This document shows positions 25,724-34,274 of a stretch of DNA of 45,104 nt, piece by piece (position 1 is the first letter of the stretch; each line of letters begins with the position of its first letter). The notes below the pieces were generated by a model. The model worked only from the letters and a program-made list of their open reading frames with translations, was not told the origin of the DNA and made no database searches. Origin of the DNA: Bacteroidaceae bacterium (GTDB lineage: Bacteria; Bacteroidota; Bacteroidia; Bacteroidales; Bacteroidaceae). The stretch is from the NCBI GenBank assembly GCA_017427065.1, contig JAFRTL010000011.1:1-45104 (forward strand). Direction: 5' to 3'. The translations under genes and the position numbers were made by a program.

Positions 25724-25747
25724 ATTGAACATTGAACATTGAACATT
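25724..25747 (-). repeat. Heptanucleotide triplet (ATTGAAC) in the isomerase leader
   Basis: Three perfect ATTGAAC units plus ATT lie between the -7 box and the start codon of the mannose-6-phosphate isomerase gene. This is a third heptad locus with its own sequence. Confidence 0.7.
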
Positions 25748-25755
25748 TTCGGATG

Positions 25756-25763
25756 CAAAGATA
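25756..25763 (-). promoter_or_regulatory. -7 box of the mannose-6-phosphate isomerase gene
   Basis: TATCTTTG on the minus strand, about 42 nt before the ATG. Confidence 0.5.
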
Positions 25764-25800
25764 ACAATTACAGTAATATGGTGATGCACTTTTGGAATTA

Positions 25801-27861
25801 TTATTCACTCAGTGCCCGTAAGCTCTGTGCCAACCACACATCCATATTGCCAGCTCCCCGATGGTTCCAAGCGTAGTAAGGGATGAGTGTCAGCTGTCGC
25901 TCCTGCGTATTGAGTTTTCCCAGCGCATCGATGGACGCTTCCTGTACGGTGGTGGTGAGCTTCGTCACATAGAACGTGCTTCCATCGCCTTCTGTGTTCA
26001 GGATAGGCGCCTGAGGAGCCACCGCAAATTGCGGATGGGTAGGCATCAGCACAGCACGTGTGTTCAGTCCACCATTCTCTATCCCTTCTGCACAATACAC
26101 CAGCGGACCACGTTCCACTGCCACACGCCCCCGATCGTCAGTGACTTTGGCATTGGCCATCACGGTGCGAGGTTTCATGTCGAAGTGGATGCGCACCACA
26201 TCGCCCTTCTTCCACTTACGAGTGATAGGCACATACCCTTGGGCATTCACAGGGGTAGTGAGTGTCTCACCATTCACTGAGATGGAGTAGGAGAGCTTCT
26301 CTGCATCGTTGTAGCTATAGAGGTCGCTTGGAACCACGTTACCACGTACCCATCCAGGGATGCGCACCATCAGCGTGAAATCAGAAGCACGGTTCTGGGC
26401 GATGCGTAGCGCGATGTCACCCTCCCAAGGATACTCCGTAGTTTCCTCCAACGTCACATCCTTGCCCCCTATCTGCAGGGTTGCCGTATTGGCCGTGAAG
26501 AGATTCACGTACAGATTCCTATCCTTCACAGCGTAGATATAGCCAGGCACGGAAGGAATGAAGCGACAGAGGTTGCTGGGACAACAGGCACAGCCAAACC
26601 AGTCCTGACGGGTAGTGGTGCCCTCGGAGTTGAACTTGTACACCCCATCAGAGCACAGCGGATTAGGGTAGAAGAACTTGCCACCATCTACGCTCATGCC
26701 ACTGATGACTCCATTATAAAGGGTGCGTTCCAGACAGTCGATGTATTTCGCATCGCCATGCAGCAGAAACATGCGCTGATTGAGGTAAACCTGCGCAATA
26801 GCCGCACAAGTTTCATTGTACGCAGTAAGATTAGGCAGTTCATAATCCGCCCCGAAAGCCTCCCCAGAATGACGCGCTCCCACGCCACCAGTGAGGTAGT
26901 ATTTACGTTCCACGATATTCTTCCAGATGGCATCAATGGCTTTGATATACCCCTCATCGCCAGTCAGCGCCGCCACATCAGCCATGCCTGCATACATATA
27001 CCCAGCACGCACCGCATGCCCCCAAGCCTCTGCCTGATCCACCACGGGTTGGTGACTCTGATTATAGACATCATGATGGTTGGTCTTTCCACGATAATCA
27101 AGGAAGAACTTCGCTTCGTCCAGGTATTTCTTTTCGCCCGTGAGCACATAGAGCCGTGCCAAGGCCATCTCCGCGATTTGGTGTCCAGGCACCACACATG
27201 CCTGATCTGCGCGAGGCCCTACCTCCCGTACCACACAGTCGGCAAACTTCATGGCGATGTCCAGAAACTTGCGTGAGCCAGTGGCCTGATAGTGCGCACA
27301 CGCTGCATCCACCATGTGCCCCAGGTTGTAAAGCTCATGACTCAGTTCCTCGTCCTTCTCCCAGCGTTTGGAGCCTGACCATCCGTGAGGTTTCTGCGGA
27401 TTGATGGTACGCGCCGTGTAAAGGTAGCCATCAGGCTCTTGGGCAGCCGCCACGATGTCGAGGATGCTGTCGATGTAAGCCTCCAGCTGCTTGTCTGGAT
27501 AAGTCTGCAGCACGTAGCTGGCCCCTTCGATGGTCTTGTAAACGTCAGTATCATCGAAAGAGAAACCCATGAACTTGCTCACATCCCATTCATCCGTTTG
27601 TAGGCCCGCATGTCCAGGATGCTGCAGCGTATAAGCAGCCATCTGGAAATTCTTGTAGCGCCCTTCGCTCTCGCACTTGCTGAAGGCCAATGGGATGGTC
27701 ACCTCACGCGCAGCCTTGATGCGCTGTCCCCAGAACGACTCTGGTGCCACCTTCACCGCAGTAAACGGTACTTGAGTATAAGGATAGCCGTTGTTAGACA
27801 CACTTTGACTCTTAACGGTCAACGTTATCAACAGGGAGATGAACAGCAGGATAGTTCTCAT
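25801..27861 (-). CDS. GH127 beta-L-arabinofuranosidase-like enzyme, secreted
   Basis: A 686-residue protein of the DUF1680/GH127 family with a signal peptide (about 1-19). The zinc/nucleophile set of GH127 is present: E350 and C352 in AYNETCAA, and C426-C427 in FGCACCPSN, where one cysteine acts as nucleophile. The (alpha/alpha)6-barrel segments (LYNLGHMVDAACAHYQATG; YLTGGVGARHSGEAFG) and C-terminal beta-domains fit. Known members hydrolyse beta-L-arabinofuranosides, and some act on other pectin side-chain sugars such as aceric acid in rhamnogalacturonan II, so the exact substrate is open. It starts 25 nt after the radical SAM gene and is probably transcribed with it. Confidence 0.9.
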   Translation of the reverse strand: MRTILLFISLLITLTVKSQSVSNNGYPYTQVPFTAVKVAPESFWGQRIKAAREVTIPLAFSKCESEGRYKNFQMAAYTLQHPGHAGLQTDEWDVSKFMGFSFDDTDVYKTIEGASYVLQTYPDKQLEAYIDSILDIVAAAQEPDGYLYTARTINPQKPHGWSGSKRWEKDEELSHELYNLGHMVDAACAHYQATGSRKFLDIAMKFADCVVREVGPRADQACVVPGHQIAEMALARLYVLTGEKKYLDEAKFFLDYRGKTNHHDVYNQSHQPVVDQAEAWGHAVRAGYMYAGMADVAALTGDEGYIKAIDAIWKNIVERKYYLTGGVGARHSGEAFGADYELPNLTAYNETCAAIAQVYLNQRMFLLHGDAKYIDCLERTLYNGVISGMSVDGGKFFYPNPLCSDGVYKFNSEGTTTRQDWFGCACCPSNLCRFIPSVPGYIYAVKDRNLYVNLFTANTATLQIGGKDVTLEETTEYPWEGDIALRIAQNRASDFTLMVRIPGWVRGNVVPSDLYSYNDAEKLSYSISVNGETLTTPVNAQGYVPITRKWKKGDVVRIHFDMKPRTVMANAKVTDDRGRVAVERGPLVYCAEGIENGGLNTRAVLMPTHPQFAVAPQAPILNTEGDGSTFYVTKLTTTVQEASIDALGKLNTQERQLTLIPYYAWNHRGAGNMDVWLAQSLRALSE

Positions 27862-27886
27862 AACGATATTTCTTTTAAATAAGTAA

Positions 27887-28846
27887 TCACATCCTCAGCT
27901 TCAAGCCACTGAACAGCGTATCGGGCTTGAAGTGGCGTACAGCATACATCTCACCACCCATGGAGAATCCACAGCGATCACATACGTGGTGCGTGTATCC
28001 CATACACTTCGGAGAGCGACTGCCATCCGAGAAAATGAAGTTGGTTATCCAACAATGCTCATCTGTGCAGATGGTCTTGCCATTCACCATCTTCATGGCT
28101 TTCAGTCCTGAATAGGAGTTCATGATAGGATAGCCCTTCTGCTTATATTTGATAAGCTTGTCTATCAGCGCATTGCGGATGTCAGGATCCAGGAACAGCT
28201 CCTCCGTCTCAGCGAATGGCGTATGGAAATTCACGGAGATCTGGTCGATGTTCGGATTGCTTCTCACGAACTCCAACGCACCCTCCAGATTCTTGTAGTT
28301 CAGACAGTTCACCACCATGTTCACGCAGAGCGGAGCCTTGCGTCCCATCACCTTTTTCTGCTGCGCACCATACTCTCCGATGTGCTTCGCTAGACGTTCG
28401 AAAGCCCCCTTTCCGCGTATCTGATCGTGCCATTCACCCACACCGTCCATCGATACCCACACCTGATCGGCATGCGTACCCACGAAAGGAAGTTGCGCAT
28501 TCGTCGTGATGGTCACGTTCCAGAAACCTATTTCGTGCGCCATGTCTATCACATCGTTGATGTCGAGCGTTCTGCCATCCTCCGTGTGGTCCTTCCACAA
28601 GTACAGCTCTCCGCCCTCGAAATCCACGAAGCGAGAGCCCATCTTGTAGCAGTCCTCCAACTCCTCACGAATCTCCTGCATCGTCTTGATGCGAGGCTTG
28701 GCGATGGCATATACGGAGCAGTGCTTGCAGCGCAGATTACACTGATCCAAGATGAAGATGACCGATTGCAGAGGCGTACGCCTGCCCATCATGGCACGCA
28801 GTTGCCAACCAGCCAAGTACGATAGTTGCTTAAGCGCTTGTATCAT
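27887..28846 (-). CDS. Radical SAM enzyme of unknown substrate
   Basis: A 319-residue protein with the canonical cluster motif CNLRCKHC (C36, C40, C43) on the first strand (SVIFILDQ). Next comes VDFEGGELYLW, which is the GGE motif binding the SAM amino group, and a TIM-barrel-like core (VTITTNAQLPF; VSMDGVGEWHDQIRGKG). The C-terminal 70 residues carry further cysteines (ICTDEHCW, SPKCMGY, HVCDRCGF) that may hold an auxiliary Fe-S cluster as in SPASM-like proteins. No substrate can be assigned. It starts 1 nt after the UbiA-family gene stop and precedes GH127 by 25 nt, so the three form one minus-strand operon. Confidence 0.85.
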   Translation of the reverse strand: MIQALKQLSYLAGWQLRAMMGRRTPLQSVIFILDQCNLRCKHCSVYAIAKPRIKTMQEIREELEDCYKMGSRFVDFEGGELYLWKDHTEDGRTLDINDVIDMAHEIGFWNVTITTNAQLPFVGTHADQVWVSMDGVGEWHDQIRGKGAFERLAKHIGEYGAQQKKVMGRKAPLCVNMVVNCLNYKNLEGALEFVRSNPNIDQISVNFHTPFAETEELFLDPDIRNALIDKLIKYKQKGYPIMNSYSGLKAMKMVNGKTICTDEHCWITNFIFSDGSRSPKCMGYTHHVCDRCGFSMGGEMYAVRHFKPDTLFSGLKLRM

Positions 28847-28847
28847 A

Positions 28848-29870
28848 TCAGATAAAGAATAAAACCAGTTTCACAATCGCCAGAATAAAGCAGAATCCCG
28901 TGTTGATGTTGCGCATGGTGTACCAGCGTAGCAAGTAGTAACGGTTCTCAGGCTCCACATTCTCCCAGTTGTCCATCGGGCCCAGCCATCTATGCGGATG
29001 CTCCGTGTCCACTTCCTTCTTCTTGGCAAACTGTATCATCGCCCACATCAGCCAGAAAGCCTGCGGAAGCATCAGGCATACCAAAGCATACGCCCAGTGG
29101 ATATAGCCCATCGCTACACAGAGCAGCACCAAGATGAAAGGCACGAAGAGGAAGATGGCATAAGCCGTCAGTCCGGCAGCATCGGTCTTCAGCAGCACGG
29201 CGAGCGTCTTCTTGTGCGACACCTCATCCACATGGCGCTCCACGAAAGAGTGCGTGTAGAGGATATTAGTTACAAACATACCTATGGCGCATCCCAGTGC
29301 CAGTATATGCCATGCGAAGCCCGTCTCAAGCGTATAGAGACCGCCACAAGCCGATTGGTAAACACCACAAATCAGACAGGGACCGAAGCAGATGCCTATC
29401 ACCAGCTCTCCGAGACCGTGGAAGCCCAACTTCAAAGGAGAGCCTGAATAGAAGTAGCAGAGGAATACCGCCACCAATCCTATGCCCAGAATCCAACTGT
29501 CGAAACCGCGTGCCCACCAGATGATCAGTCCGCAGAGCGCTGCCAGTCCGAAGAACACGCCGATTGCCTTGCGTAGCTGTGGGATGGTGGTAGAGCCGTC
29601 GCGCAGATAGGGATACTTGTCCGTAAACGCCTTCTCGCCTTCCTTGCGGAGGTCTTCACGGTAGGAGAGCAGTTCATCCTGCCAGTCGAAATAGTCGTCC
29701 AGCAGATTGCCTCCCAGATGCACCAGACAAACGCCCAGCACGGCCAGAATGCCCAGCCAAATATTGAATCCCGGCACTCCCACGGCCAGCACTACTGCCA
29801 AGATACTCGGCATCAGATTTTGAGGCGCCGCGAAAGAGCGCGCATTGTAAAGCCAACGTTTAATAAGCAT
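28848..29870 (-). CDS. UbiA-family (MenA-like) prenyltransferase
   Basis: A 340-residue polytopic membrane protein (about 8-9 helices). It transfers a polyprenyl chain from prenyl diphosphate to an aromatic or other acceptor. The first Mg/diphosphate motif is HLGGNLLDDYFDWQDE (N55, D58, D59, D62). The second lies in ERHVDEVSHKKTLAVLL, similar to the MenA motif ending KRTLAV. It resembles 1,4-dihydroxy-2-naphthoate prenyltransferases of menaquinone synthesis, but no other men gene is nearby. Its direct partner is a radical SAM gene 1 nt downstream, so a role in making a different prenylated compound is possible. Confidence 0.85.
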   Translation of the reverse strand: MLIKRWLYNARSFAAPQNLMPSILAVVLAVGVPGFNIWLGILAVLGVCLVHLGGNLLDDYFDWQDELLSYREDLRKEGEKAFTDKYPYLRDGSTTIPQLRKAIGVFFGLAALCGLIIWWARGFDSWILGIGLVAVFLCYFYSGSPLKLGFHGLGELVIGICFGPCLICGVYQSACGGLYTLETGFAWHILALGCAIGMFVTNILYTHSFVERHVDEVSHKKTLAVLLKTDAAGLTAYAIFLFVPFILVLLCVAMGYIHWAYALVCLMLPQAFWLMWAMIQFAKKKEVDTEHPHRWLGPMDNWENVEPENRYYLLRWYTMRNINTGFCFILAIVKLVLFFI

Positions 29871-29901
29871 CGCGATAAAAGAATTTATTCATAATATTCT
29901 G

Positions 29902-29909
29902 CGAAGATA
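29902..29909 (-). promoter_or_regulatory. Weak -7 box of the UbiA/radical SAM/GH127 operon
   Basis: TATCTTCG on the minus strand, one mismatch from consensus, 31 nt upstream of the UbiA-family start. Confidence 0.35.
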
Positions 29910-29990
29910 AGAAAAAAAACGATTACTCGGATAGATTTCAGCCATAGTTGTTCTATAATTTAGATATTGTGTCCTTTTCGATGATTTGAT

Positions 29991-30021
29991 TTTGAGAAGT
30001 ATCAAATAGTTTGCATATTTG
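29991..30021 (+). promoter_or_regulatory. Bacteroidetes-type promoter of the GH3 gene
   Basis: TTTG at 29991-29994, a 19-nt spacer, then CATATTTG at 30014-30021 (one mismatch from TAnnTTTG). The upstream in-frame ATG at 30011 lies inside this promoter, so the start at 30044 is preferred. Confidence 0.6.
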
Positions 30022-30043
30022 TAGAGGAATAATAGAGACTACT

Positions 30044-32113
30044 ATGGATTTCAATCAAGCCGTAAAACAATACCAGGCCCATCCTTCTAAAGAATGCCTG
30101 AAGACACAAGTCGATGGACTGATCCGCGAGATGACGCTCGATGAGAAAATCTACATGCTCTCCGGACACACCATCTGGCAGTCACTCAAAGACTGGCTGC
30201 GTACCCGTCGCATCTATAATGTGCATGCCTTGCCAGCTGGTGGATGCAAGCGTTTGGGAGTGCCTCCCGTACTCTTCAGCGACGGGCCGCGTGGTGTAGT
30301 GATGGAGCATTCCACCTGTTTCCCCGTGTCTATGCTGAGGGCTTCTTCGTTCGATACCGATTTGGAGTACCGCATCGGCAAGGCCATCGCCTCCGAGATG
30401 ATAGCGCAAGGAGCCAATTTCTTCGGTGGCGTATGCATCAATCTGGTGCGAAATCCTCGTTGGGGCCGCACGCAGGAGAACTATGGCGAAGACCAATATG
30501 TGTTGGGAGAGTTCGGTGCCGCTCTCACGCGCAGTGTGCAGGAAGAAGGCGTGATAGCTTGTCCTAAACACTATGCCTTGAATAGCATCGAAGATCTGCG
30601 CTTCTATGTCGATGTGAAGTGCGATGACCGCACCTTGCACGAGGTCTATCTCCCTCATTTCAAGCGTTGTATAGACGAAGGGGCACTCGCCGTGATGGGC
30701 GCTTACAATAGGTATGAGCAGTTCCACTGCTGCGAGAACAAGAAGCTGCTGACGGACATCCTGCGCACGGAATGGGGCTTCGACGGATTCGTGATGAGCG
30801 ACTTCTTCTGGGGGGTGTATGATGCCGAGCATAGTCTGCGTGCCGGACTCGATATAGAGATGATGTTCACCACGCACTATTCTAAGCGCAAGCTCAAGAA
30901 ACTGCTGAAGAACGGTGCCATACACGAAGGGCTCATAGATCGCGCAGTGGCTAATATCCTCGGCGTGCTCATCAGACTCATCCCTCTCACGAAGCCGCGT
31001 AAGCGTGAGGTGGTGGGCTGTCCAGAACACCGTGCTTTGGCTTTGGAAGCGGCAGAGAAGGGCATGGTGCTGCTGCAGAACAATGGGGTGCTTCCTCTCT
31101 CACCAGATGTGCCCGTGATGGTGACTGGTCCGTATGCCGATGTGGCCAATGTTGGCGACTATGGATCCAGCCGTGTGTTCGACGAGCAGGTGGTCACTCC
31201 TTATCAGGGCATCAGCCGCACATTCGCGCAGGCATCACTCACACAAGGCAATGTAGCTGTGGTCTGCGTAGGAAGCAACAATAAGAAAGAAGGCGAATAC
31301 TTCATCAACTCCAAATATAGCCTCAATGAGAAGCCCAAAGATGGCGGCGGCGATCGTGCCAGCCTTCGTCTGGAGCCCGAAGAGGTGGCTCTCATCAAAT
31401 CGCTCAAGGAGCAAGGCAAGAAAGTCGTGGTGGTGCTCTATTCCGGCTGTGCCATCATCACCGAGGAGTGGAAAGACTATGCCGATGCCATCATCATGAA
31501 CTACTACGCTGGATGTGAGGGCGGCACGGCATTGGCAAACCTGCTCTGTGGGCGTAAGAACTTCACCGGACACCTGCCATTCACGGTGGCGCGCCGCGAA
31601 GAAGACTATCCGCCATTCCTTGAAATGGGACAGAAACCCTACGAAATCACCTATGGCTACTATCACGGCTATGCGCTGTTCGACAAAGAAGAACGTGAGG
31701 CGGCCTATCCGTTTGGCTTCGGTCTGAGCTACTCCGACTATGCCATAGAAGAGGTGCAGGTAGATAGAGTGGGAGAGCAGCTGCACGTCAGTGCCTTGAT
31801 GACCAACAAGGGCCCTATGGATGGCGCCGATGTGCTTCAAGTGTATGTGGGAAGCTGTGGGGCTTCCGATGGTTCCGACCGACCAGTGAAACAGCTGAAG
31901 GGCTTCAAGCGTGTGGAACTGAAAGCTGGTGAGAGCCAGCGCGTAGAGCTGGAGATACCGCTTCAGAATCTTCGCTTCTGGACGCCTGGCGGCTGGGTGC
32001 TCGATAGCAGCTACCGCGTCTTCGTGGGCGATGATAGCCAAAAAGCCATGCATTCTGTGCATCAGATAGATTTTTTTCATAAATTTGCAGCATTGAAACG
32101 ATTAGTGACTTAA
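30044..32113 (+). CDS. GH3 beta-glycosidase without signal peptide
   Basis: A 689-residue glycoside hydrolase family 3 enzyme. The N-terminal TIM barrel contains LREMTLDEKIYMLSG-like sequence (IREMTLDEKIYML), NLVRNPRWGRTQENYGEDQY, CPKHYALNS and the nucleophile D253 in GFVMSDFFWG. The (alpha/beta)6 sandwich (MVLLQNNGVLPLSPDVPVMV) and a fibronectin III-like C-terminus (VLQVYVGS; LKGFKRVELKAGES) complete the usual layout. The N-terminus MDFNQAVKQYQAHPSKE has no signal, so it should be cytoplasmic and act on imported short oligosaccharides or glycosides. The exported isomerase-like gene follows after 14 nt. Confidence 0.92.
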   Translation: MDFNQAVKQYQAHPSKECLKTQVDGLIREMTLDEKIYMLSGHTIWQSLKDWLRTRRIYNVHALPAGGCKRLGVPPVLFSDGPRGVVMEHSTCFPVSMLRASSFDTDLEYRIGKAIASEMIAQGANFFGGVCINLVRNPRWGRTQENYGEDQYVLGEFGAALTRSVQEEGVIACPKHYALNSIEDLRFYVDVKCDDRTLHEVYLPHFKRCIDEGALAVMGAYNRYEQFHCCENKKLLTDILRTEWGFDGFVMSDFFWGVYDAEHSLRAGLDIEMMFTTHYSKRKLKKLLKNGAIHEGLIDRAVANILGVLIRLIPLTKPRKREVVGCPEHRALALEAAEKGMVLLQNNGVLPLSPDVPVMVTGPYADVANVGDYGSSRVFDEQVVTPYQGISRTFAQASLTQGNVAVVCVGSNNKKEGEYFINSKYSLNEKPKDGGGDRASLRLEPEEVALIKSLKEQGKKVVVVLYSGCAIITEEWKDYADAIIMNYYAGCEGGTALANLLCGRKNFTGHLPFTVARREEDYPPFLEMGQKPYEITYGYYHGYALFDKEEREAAYPFGFGLSYSDYAIEEVQVDRVGEQLHVSALMTNKGPMDGADVLQVYVGSCGASDGSDRPVKQLKGFKRVELKAGESQRVELEIPLQNLRFWTPGGWVLDSSYRVFVGDDSQKAMHSVHQIDFFHKFAALKRLVT

Positions 32114-32127
32114 TTAATAATTAAAAA

Positions 32128-33195
32128 ATGAACAGAAGAAAATTCTTTGGAATGGGTGCCGCTGCCCTCACAGGTATGGCACTGATGCCTTCACTGGCCT
32201 CTTGTGCCGGTGAGACTGCTAAGCCAGCAGCTAAGCCTGCTGACGGTAAAGTGAACTCAGATTTCGGTGGCGTACACATTGGTACCATCACTTACAGCTG
32301 GCGTGACATGCCAGGTGGTCTGGAGAACCTTTTGGACTACTGCCGCCGTGCAGGAGTGAGCAATCTGGAACTGATGGGCAACGATCTTGAAACGGCCCTC
32401 GGTGCACCTGAAAGCCCTATGATGAGCATCTACGCAGCCGTATTCGCACGCCTCACAGAGGAGCAGCGCAACAAGGCCATGTCCAGCGGTGCTGGTGTCA
32501 TGGATGCCATGACAGACGAGGAAAAGCAGAAACTTGCCGATTATCAAAAAGCTTACGCAGATTTCCGTAAAAATCTGGATATGAACAAGGTAGATGAAGT
32601 ACGCAAGCGCTTCGAGGCCGAGGGTATCGACATCCATATCGTGAAGACTCAGCCTACTGCTGCTTCTTCTGATGAGGACATCGACTATGCCTTCAAGTTG
32701 GCCAAGGCCATGGGTGCCAAGGGTGTCACCTCAGAGATGTCCCTGGAGAACGCTCAGCGTTGCGCTCCATTCGCAGAGAAGTATGACATGTACTACTGCA
32801 TGCACAATCACTTCCAGTATGCCACTCCAGAGTTCGCTGCTGGTCCAGATCAGGTATTGGCCGTTTCTCCAAACGTGATGCTCAACTTCGACTTTGCACA
32901 CTATTTCGGCTCTACGGGCAAGAATCCTTGCGACTTCATCGAGAAGTACCACGATCGCATCTTCTCTATGCACACCAAGGATAAGACTGGTCCAGATGCC
33001 GCTACACCAAACGAGAATCAGGTTTGGGGCCAGGGACAGACGCCACTGGAGGAAGTGCTGAAGCTCGTGCAGAGCAAGTACCCACAGATCTACTGCGACA
33101 TCGAGCTGGAGTATGCCGTAGCTCCTTGGAGCAACTCCGTAAAGGAGGTAGGCACCTGCGTGAAGTTCGCTCGCCGCGTGCTGGAACTGGGATAA
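32128..33195 (+). CDS. Tat-exported xylose-isomerase-like TIM-barrel protein
   Basis: A 355-residue sugar phosphate isomerase/epimerase-family protein. It begins with a twin-arginine signal (MNRRKFFGMGAAALTGMAL) and ends that region with lipobox LASC (Cys26), suggesting a folded, metal-loaded lipoprotein. AP-endonuclease-2-like metal-site regions are visible in YYCMHNHF, NFDFAHYF, SMHTKDK and CDIELEYA. Exported members of this fold in Bacteroidetes are known to act in 3-keto-sugar and related non-hydrolytic glycoside breakdown, a possible role here (inference). It is 14 nt after GH3 and ends before a strong terminator. Part of it (32975-32997) is repeated at 41884-41906. Confidence 0.85.
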   Translation: MNRRKFFGMGAAALTGMALMPSLASCAGETAKPAAKPADGKVNSDFGGVHIGTITYSWRDMPGGLENLLDYCRRAGVSNLELMGNDLETALGAPESPMMSIYAAVFARLTEEQRNKAMSSGAGVMDAMTDEEKQKLADYQKAYADFRKNLDMNKVDEVRKRFEAEGIDIHIVKTQPTAASSDEDIDYAFKLAKAMGAKGVTSEMSLENAQRCAPFAEKYDMYYCMHNHFQYATPEFAAGPDQVLAVSPNVMLNFDFAHYFGSTGKNPCDFIEKYHDRIFSMHTKDKTGPDAATPNENQVWGQGQTPLEEVLKLVQSKYPQIYCDIELEYAVAPWSNSVKEVGTCVKFARRVLELG

Positions 33196-33218
33196 TCACT
33201 CACAGAGTTGCCAAAATA

Positions 33219-33257
33219 AAAGAGGATATGTCGCTTAGGCATATCCTCTTTATTTTT
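33219..33257 (+). terminator. Strong intrinsic terminator after the isomerase gene
   Basis: Perfect 12-bp stem AAAGAGGATATG (33219-33230) / CATATCCTCTTT (33240-33251), 9-nt loop, then ATTTTTA. It ends the GH3-isomerase transcript. Confidence 0.85.
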
Positions 33258-33311
33258 ATCCTTCTGCGTTTTTGGTAGGGATTATTTGCCCAGGAAATCC
33301 GTAGGAGAAAC
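33258..33311 (+). repeat. 54-bp direct repeat, left copy (AraC 3'-end fragment)
   Basis: Identical over 54 nt to 41905-41958. In the right copy the minus strand encodes the natural C-terminus (GVSPTDFLGK, stop) of the AraC gene; here it is an orphan fragment between the isomerase terminator and the end of an aldo/keto reductase gene. Confidence 0.95.
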
Positions 33312-33314
33312 GTT

Positions 33315-34160
33315 TTATCCGTAAGTCTCAATGAGGCGCTTAACGAACTGCATATCAGAGAAGTTGATGAAGCCCGTGTCACTCTGATTGAGGGTGGCTA
33401 TCTGCTTCATATCCTCGGCAGTGAGACTGAAGTCGAAAATATCCAGATTCTGCGCCATGCGCTCCTTATGACTGCTCTTTGGAATGGCCACGATGCCCCG
33501 CTGTGTCAGCCAACGGAGAGCCACTTGTGCAGCATTCTTGCCATACTTAGCTCCAATGCTTGCCAGTAACTCGCTCTTAATTACGCCCTCTGCGCCTTGA
33601 CCTCCCAGAGGACCCCATGCCATCATACGGGTGCCAAAATCGTTCAGCACACCCTGAATGCCATTCTGCTGCGCTAGTGTGTTGCATTGCAACTGGTTCA
33701 CCATAGGTTTCACGTCCACATAGTGTGCAAAGTCGAAGAAGCGAGCCTCCTGAAAGTTGCTCACGCCAATGGCTCTTACCTTACCAGCACGATAAGCCTT
33801 CTCCATGGCACGCCAACTGCCAAACACATCGCCATACGCCTGATGGATAAGCAGTAGGTCTATGTAGTCCGTCTTCAGCTTTCTGAGGCTCTCGTCAATA
33901 GACTTGGCCGCCTTCTCTTCGCCAGCATTGCTGATCCACACTTTGGTAGTGAGGAAGATATCCTCACGCTTGATGCCACTCTTAGCGATAGCTTCACCCA
34001 CGCCCTCCTCATTGGCGTATGCCTGAGCAGTGTCTATCAGTCTGTAGCCAACGCTCAAAGCATCGCTCACGCAGCGTTCACACTCCTGGGGGCTTACCAG
34101 AAATACCCCATATCCCAGCAATGGCATTTCTACGCCATTCGATAATTTGATTGTCTCCAT
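33315..34160 (-). CDS. Aldo/keto reductase, cytoplasmic
   Basis: A 281-residue NAD(P)H-dependent aldehyde/ketone reductase of the 2,5-diketogluconate reductase-like branch. The catalytic tetrad D43, Y48, K73 and H106 is visible in RLIDTAQAYANE, LTTKVW and LLLIHQAYG, and cofactor-binding segments GVSNF and IPKSSHKERM are present. There is no signal peptide. The stop codon lies 3 nt from the orphan AraC fragment, so the downstream flank of this gene coincides with the rearrangement boundary. Nearby reductase, esterase and flavin genes on the same strand suggest a detoxification or reductive role. Confidence 0.93.
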   Translation of the reverse strand: METIKLSNGVEMPLLGYGVFLVSPQECERCVSDALSVGYRLIDTAQAYANEEGVGEAIAKSGIKREDIFLTTKVWISNAGEEKAAKSIDESLRKLKTDYIDLLLIHQAYGDVFGSWRAMEKAYRAGKVRAIGVSNFQEARFFDFAHYVDVKPMVNQLQCNTLAQQNGIQGVLNDFGTRMMAWGPLGGQGAEGVIKSELLASIGAKYGKNAAQVALRWLTQRGIVAIPKSSHKERMAQNLDIFDFSLTAEDMKQIATLNQSDTGFINFSDMQFVKRLIETYG

Positions 34161-34203
34161 GACCCTTTATTTCATTATATTATTTGTCATTCATTTACGC
34201 AGA

Positions 34204-34211
34204 CAAAATTA
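34204..34211 (-). promoter_or_regulatory. -7 box of the aldo/keto reductase gene
   Basis: TAATTTTG on the minus strand, 44 nt upstream of the start at 34160. Confidence 0.4.
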
Positions 34212-34274
34212 CTACGTTTGCTTCAAACAGCATTTATACTTATTACTGATAATCTTATAGAAAAGTCCGATTCC

